From an uncultured Methylobacillus sp. (GTDB taxonomy: Bacteria > Pseudomonadota > Gammaproteobacteria > Burkholderiales > Methylophilaceae), in contig CAIJXJ010000262.1 of assembly GCA_903824575.1 (NCBI GenBank), positions 62,001 to 126,000 of the forward strand: DNA of 64,000 nucleotides. The letters are read 5' to 3'. Made by a program: the position numbers and the translations under genes. Positions 60,213 through 64,000 of this stretch are shown here, in pieces (the stretch's first letter is position 1; the number at the start of each line of letters is the position of its first letter). A model generated the notes under the pieces. The model worked only from the letters and a program-made list of their open reading frames with translations. It did no database searches and was not told the DNA's origin.

Positions 60213-61015
60213 AGCTTGCAGAGCGGGGTGAGCGAGATGCGGCCATTCATCACTTTTTCAGAGCCGCCTGCCTGGATCTCGTCGAGCAGGGCACGGTAGA
60301 TCGCCGCCATCATCAGTCCCGGGCGCTGCGCATGGCGGTCGACCTCCGGCAGTTGGGCCATGGCGCGCTGGTAGAAGTTTCGTGCGCGCTCGATTTGGAA
60401 TTCCAGTAGCTTCTTGACCTGCTCCGTTTCATGACTCTGCAGGATGTCAGTTACCGATACGTCAAATTGCTCCATTTCATCAAGCGGCAGATAGATACGG
60501 CCACGGCGCGCGTCCTCACCGACATCGCGGATGATGTTGGTGAGCTGAAACGCGAGGCCCAAATCATGCGCGTACTTGAGCGTGTGGCGGTCGCTGTATC
60601 CAAAGATGGCGACTGATAGCAGTCCGACCACGCTGGCGACGCGATAGCAATAAAGTTGCAACTCTTTGAAGTCGCGGTAGCGGTTCTGGTCAAGATCCAT
60701 TTCCATGCCGTCGATGATTTCGAGGAAATGTTCCTGCGCCAAATTATAGTCACGTACGCCGTCACTTAGGGCCCGGGTCACCGGGTGCTGTGGGTGTCCC
60801 TGGTAAAGATTGGAAATCTCGGTGCGCCACCAGGCCAGTTTGGTGCGGGCGAGGTTGAGATCAGAGCATTCGTCGGCAATATCGTCCACTTCGCGGCAGA
60901 ACGCGTAGAGCGCGGTGATGGCCTGGCGGCGGAGCTTTGGCAGAAACAGAAAACTGTAATAGAAGCTGGAGCCGCTGGCTGCAGCCTTCTGCTGGCAATA
61001 GTCTTGGGGTGTCAT
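60179..61015 (-). CDS. hpnD: Presqualene diphosphate synthase
   Basis: This 278-residue trans-isoprenyl synthase joins two farnesyl diphosphates into presqualene diphosphate. Both Asp-rich motifs are present: EVDDIADECSD (about residue 40) and NIIRDVGEDARRGRIYLP (about residue 155). SSFYYSFLFLPKLRRQAITA is typical. The ATG at 61015 overlaps the hpnC stop (ATGA); an upstream extension to 61057 lies within hpnC. Confidence 0.95.
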   Translation of the reverse strand: MTPQDYCQQKAAASGSSFYYSFLFLPKLRRQAITALYAFCREVDDIADECSDLNLARTKLAWWRTEISNLYQGHPQHPVTRALSDGVRDYNLAQEHFLEIIDGMEMDLDQNRYRDFKELQLYCYRVASVVGLLSVAIFGYSDRHTLKYAHDLGLAFQLTNIIRDVGEDARRGRIYLPLDEMEQFDVSVTDILQSHETEQVKKLLEFQIERARNFYQRAMAQLPEVDRHAQRPGLMMAAIYRALLDEIQAGGSEKVMNGRISLTPLCKLWLAWKTWVFN

Positions 61016-61854
61016 TTCTTGCGGATCGCCTTGAAGAGGATGCGGGCCCAATCCCAAGGGCGCAATACGGGTCGGTGTTGGAACATATCGCCATGGTGCT
61101 GGTGCAGCTTGCGCAGTATGGTCTCACCGCCGGCGATGATGGTGCGCATTTCAAGTCCGATGCGCCCTGGCAGGATCAGTCCCAGTGGTGCGCCTGATTG
61201 TAGTAGTTTACGCGCACGCTCAATCTCGAACTGCATGAAGGCCCACCAGGTGCCGCTGGCGTCACTGCGGGCGATCTGCGCTTCGGTGACGCGGAATTTC
61301 TGCATCTCATCGAGTGGAAAATAGATGCGATCCTTCTGGTAGTCGATGGCCACATCCTGCAGGAAATTGATGAGCTGCAACGCCGAGCAAATGGCGTCGG
61401 AATAGCCAATGTTGCGCGGGCTGGCCGCATCAAAGAGTTGCAGCAAAAGGCGGCCTATGGGGTTGGCGGAACGGCGGCAATAGTCCATCAGTTCGCCGAA
61501 GTTTTCATAGCGCGACTTGATCACATCCTGGCTGAAAGCATCCAGCAGATCATCAAAGGGCTGCAGCGGCAAATCGCGTTCGATTATGGTGCTGGCCAGG
61601 GTCTGAAACAATGCACTCTGTGGTGTAGTGCCGGCCTCAATCAGGCGCAGTTCCTGACGGAAGCCATCGAGCAGGGCCAGGCGTTGTTCGGGAGCAAGAT
61701 GGCCCTCGTCGGCAAAGTCGTCGGCCTGGCGGGCAAAGCTGTAGATCAACCCGATCGGCTGACGCAGGCGTAGCGGCAGCAGGATGGAGGCGACCGGGAA
61801 ATTTTCGTAATGGCTGTTGGCGAGGATTAGGCTGTCTTGGATCACGGCATTCAT
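61012..61854 (-). CDS. hpnC: Hydroxysqualene synthase
   Basis: This 280-residue paralogue of HpnD converts presqualene diphosphate to hydroxysqualene. Its motifs are ARQADDFADEG and FLQDVAIDYQKDRIYFP, with HYENFPVASILLPLRLR at the N-terminus. I start at the ATG at 61854 (MNAVIQDSLILANSHYENF); the frame is open to 61905 without ribosome site. It heads the five-gene operon and is divergent from the phosphorylase over 70 bases. Confidence 0.95.
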   Translation of the reverse strand: MNAVIQDSLILANSHYENFPVASILLPLRLRQPIGLIYSFARQADDFADEGHLAPEQRLALLDGFRQELRLIEAGTTPQSALFQTLASTIIERDLPLQPFDDLLDAFSQDVIKSRYENFGELMDYCRRSANPIGRLLLQLFDAASPRNIGYSDAICSALQLINFLQDVAIDYQKDRIYFPLDEMQKFRVTEAQIARSDASGTWWAFMQFEIERARKLLQSGAPLGLILPGRIGLEMRTIIAGGETILRKLHQHHGDMFQHRPVLRPWDWARILFKAIRKK

Positions 61855-61924
61855 GCGTGAAGTATGCCATAAATGGCGATGCATTCTTGCGTTACAATAC
61901 GACAAAATCTAATGGATAGACACA

Positions 61925-62671
61925 ATGCTAGGCATCATCGGCGGCACCGGCCTCACTCAACTGGAGAATCTCGAGATTACTCACCGTCAGGTGATTCGTA
62001 CCCCATACGGCGACCCTTCCGGCGCGCTGACATTCGGCAACATCAAGAATCATCAGGTTGTATTTTTGGCGCGGCACGGCTATGGGCATACCATACCACC
62101 ACACTTGGTGAACTATCGTGCCAATCTGTGGGCGCTACATGCGCAAGGCGTGACCGAGGTGGTCTCGGTGGCCACGGTGGGCGGCATAGATGACACATTG
62201 ATTCCAGGATCCATTGTCATTCCTGACCAGATCATCGACTACACCCATGGTCGTAAGATGACTTTTCATGATGGCACGGACAAGCCGGTCACGCATATCG
62301 ATTTTACCGGGCCCTATGCTGATGTTCTGCGTTCGCTATGCATGCAGGCGGCCAATGAGGCGGGGGAAAGTTTCACTAATGGTGGCGTTTATGCGGCGGT
62401 GCAGGGTCCCAGGCTAGAGACGGCGGCTGAAATTAATCGACTGGAGCGGGATGGCGCCACCATCGTCGGCATGACTGGCATGCCGGAGGCTGCCCTGGCA
62501 CGCGAATTGGACATGGCCTATGCCGCAGTCTGCGTAGTGGCCAATCATGCGGCAGGCCGTGGCAACAGTGCCAGTGGCATACGCTATGATGAAATCCAGG
62601 CGGTGGTGAGCACTACCATGGGCCATGTGCGCAATATTCTCGAACATCTGGTGGTGTTGCATGGCAATTAA
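61925..62671 (+). CDS. mtnP: S-methyl-5'-thioinosine (or thioadenosine) phosphorylase
   Basis: This 248-residue purine phosphorylase starts [14 protein letters not shown] and has [46 protein letters not shown] and [17 protein letters not shown]. The MTGMPEA segment fits the Pseudomonas-type methylthioinosine phosphorylase rather than the MTTxPE of classical methylthioadenosine phosphorylases. It salvages the by-product of polyamine synthesis. No MTA deaminase gene is in view. The end overlaps def by 11 nt. Confidence 0.88.
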   Translation: MLGIIGGTGLTQLENLEITHRQVIRTPYGDPSGALTFGNIKNHQVVFLARHGYGHTIPPHLVNYRANLWALHAQGVTEVVSVATVGGIDDTLIPGSIVIPDQIIDYTHGRKMTFHDGTDKPVTHIDFTGPYADVLRSLCMQAANEAGESFTNGGVYAAVQGPRLETAAEINRLERDGATIVGMTGMPEAALARELDMAYAAVCVVANHAAGRGNSASGIRYDEIQAVVSTTMGHVRNILEHLVVLHGN

Positions 62672-63191
62672 GCCGGTGTTGCGCATGGGCGATCCGCTGT
62701 TGCTGCAGCAGGCGCTGCCTGTGGTGCATTTTGACACGGCTGAGTTGCATGGATTGATCCAGGATATGCAGGAAACCATGGCAGCCATGGATGGGGCCGG
62801 TATCGCGGCGCCGCAAATTGGTGTCAGTTTGCGTGTGGTAATTTTTGGCGGAGGTAAAAACCCGCGCTATCCTGATGCGGAATCCGTGCCCTATACCGTG
62901 CTGGTCAATCCCACGCTGAATCCCCTTGGCGATGTCATGGAAGACGGTTGGGAAGGTTGCCTTTCCGTGCCTGGCTTGCGCGGCGTAGTGCCCCGGCACG
63001 TGCGCTTGCATTACACCGGCCAGGATCAGTTTGGAAAGTCCATCGATCGCATGGTCAGTGGCTTTCATGCCCGCGTGGTGCAGCATGAGTGTGATCACCT
63101 CGACGGCATCCTCTACCCGATGCGGATTAGGGACCTGCGTCAGTTTGGTTTTTCCGATGTGGTACTCCCCGGGCAGGCAAGTCCGGAATGA
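62661..63191 (+). CDS. def: Peptide deformylase
   Basis: This 176-residue metalloenzyme removes the formyl group from nascent proteins. All three motifs are present: [11 protein letters not shown] (GxGxAAxQ), [11 protein letters not shown] (EGCLS) and QHECDHLDG (HExxH-type, QHECDHLDG). The ATG at 62661 ([16 protein letters not shown]) overlaps the phosphorylase end. It is not paired with fmt, so this is probably a second deformylase. Confidence 0.94.
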   Translation: MAIKPVLRMGDPLLLQQALPVVHFDTAELHGLIQDMQETMAAMDGAGIAAPQIGVSLRVVIFGGGKNPRYPDAESVPYTVLVNPTLNPLGDVMEDGWEGCLSVPGLRGVVPRHVRLHYTGQDQFGKSIDRMVSGFHARVVQHECDHLDGILYPMRIRDLRQFGFSDVVLPGQASPE

Positions 63192-63225
63192 ATGAAATTC
63201 ATTGCTTTTCCCAATCCGCTGCCTG

Positions 63226-64000
63226 ATGAGCGCAGATCGATCAATTTCAGCGCAGACCGGCTTGCAACAAGCCATGGCGTTTCATCAGAATGGACAGCTG
63301 ACGGAAGCACGGGCGCTTTATGAAGAGGTGCTCAAGGCGCAGCCGATGCAGGTTGATGCGCTGCACTTGCTGGGGGTGATCTCTGCCCAGAGCGGAGACT
63401 ATCAGCGGGCGGTGGACCTGATTGGCCGGGCCATAGAACTTCAGCCTGAGGTCGCGGTTCTTTACTGTAACCGTGGCAATGCACTCCTTGAACTAAAGCA
63501 ATATGATGCGGCGCTTGCCAGTTATGAGCGGGCACTCGCCATTCAATCCGATCTGGCAGAAACCTGGGTCTATCGTGGCAATGCACTACGAGCCCTCAAA
63601 CGGCTGGAGGCGGCTGTTGCCAGTTATGACCAGGCCATCGTTATTCAACCAGATTATGCTGAGGCTTGCCTGGATCGTGGCAACGTACTCAAGGACCTCA
63701 AGCGGTTCGAGGCGGCTGTGGCCAGTTATGATCGAGCCATAGCTCTGCAGCCGGATGACATTCTGGCCTGGTGCAATCGCAGCAATGCCCTGATGGAACT
63801 GGGTCAGCCCGACGCGGCGCTGGCTGGCTATGACCGGGCAATCACCCTATATCCGGATTTCCCCCAGGCTTGGAACAATCGCGGCAATGCCTGCTTTGCA
63901 CTCGGACAGGTGGAAGCGGCGGTGGCCAGTTACAGTCAGGCAATTGCCCTGCAGCCGGACTTTGCCGAAGCCTGGTTTAATCGTGCCAGTGTGTTCAGGG
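63226..64000 (+). CDS. TPR-repeat protein, 3' end outside window
   Basis: The frame is open to the right edge (258 codons). From about residue 13 it consists of consecutive 34-residue TPR units, seven complete plus a fragment: for example NRGNALLELKQYDAALASYE, RGNALRALKRLEAAVASYDQ, DRGNVLKDLKRFEAAVASYD. The units repeat at DNA level with a 102-base period (GCGGCTGTTGCCAGTTATGA-like blocks), showing recent duplication. A run of such TPRs at the N-terminus is common in GT41/SPINDLY glycosyltransferases, like the two near fliC, but the catalytic part is not visible. No clear ribosome site precedes the ATG, so the start is tentative. Confidence 0.85.
   Translation, partial: MSADRSISAQTGLQQAMAFHQNGQLTEARALYEEVLKAQPMQVDALHLLGVISAQSGDYQRAVDLIGRAIELQPEVAVLYCNRGNALLELKQYDAALASYERALAIQSDLAETWVYRGNALRALKRLEAAVASYDQAIVIQPDYAEACLDRGNVLKDLKRFEAAVASYDRAIALQPDDILAWCNRSNALMELGQPDAALAGYDRAITLYPDFPQAWNNRGNACFALGQVEAAVASYSQAIALQPDFAEAWFNRASVFR

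Noticed and set aside
63300-64000. CRISPR-like array because of regular repeats
   Set aside because: The repeats are 102 bases long, coding and continuous, and translate to TPR units without spacers.

Overview
The window looks like chromosomal DNA from a Gram-negative betaproteobacterium, probably Nitrosomonadales (Gallionellaceae or a near relative). The gene order M16 pair-rsmD-coaD-ferredoxin, bamC-dapA, and nrdR-ribD, plus a hopanoid squalene module (hpnCDE), support this. The assignment is inferred from gene content and protein character, not from a database search. Genes are tightly packed with many ATGA or TGATG overlaps. No intergenic gap exceeds 300 bases. There is no rRNA, CRISPR array, phage or complete insertion sequence.

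Layout. 1-5.8 kb: two M16 peptidase-like proteins, rsmD, coaD, a 2x[4Fe-4S] ferredoxin, an OsmC protein and ubiD. 5.8-11.1 kb (minus strand): a small membrane protein, a periplasmic FKBP, dacB, bioA, yaeQ, a PAP2 phosphatase and a DUF4337 protein. 11.3-19.6 kb: mutS, slyD, a PrxQ peroxiredoxin, a RoxA-type ribosomal oxygenase, a tiny Ala/Pro lipoprotein, a metallo-beta-lactamase-fold hydrolase, bamC and dapA. 19.9-27.2 kb: a complete rnfABCDGE operon followed by nth, a FIST sensor protein and a DUF1841 protein. 27.2-31.5 kb (minus): a zinc-ribbon peptide, iscX, an old-yellow-enzyme reductase, class I fumarase and an AT-rich GT25 glycosyltransferase that looks acquired. 31.7-40 kb: glyA, nrdR, ribD, a TatD nuclease, a family-5 uracil-DNA glycosylase, a 4-OT tautomerase, a diguanylate cyclase, uvrC, pgsA and tRNA-Gly(GCC). 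40.2-44.5 kb: algC, an EAL-HDOD protein and hemN.

44.5-56.2 kb is the most interesting part. Four translationally coupled minus-strand genes (GT41/SPINDLY-like, GT2-like, GT41/SPINDLY-like, TPR plus ATP-grasp-like) are divergent from a filament cluster: fliC, flaG, fliD, fliS, fliT, a small unknown protein, DUF2802, fliK-like and flhB-like. fliC has an excellent sigma-28 promoter. I infer a flagellin-modifying cassette. One of the two GT41 proteins has lost the usual active-site motifs, and the ATP-grasp partner has no obvious role in simple O-GlcNAc transfer. A copy of the fliC translation-initiation leader sits in front of fliS.

56.3-64 kb: gltX, then a five-gene minus-strand operon (hpnC-hpnD-hpnE, a small membrane protein, and a YciK-type SDR whose catalytic Tyr is His), a methylthioinosine-type phosphorylase, def, and the start of a TPR-repeat protein cut off by the window edge.

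Working together: Rnf couples NADH/ferredoxin redox to an ion gradient and may feed the small ferredoxin and Fe-S proteins. The hpn genes make squalene for hopanoids. The GGDEF and EAL-HDOD proteins sit near the motility genes and may tune them. The glycosyltransferase cassette probably decorates the short flagellin.
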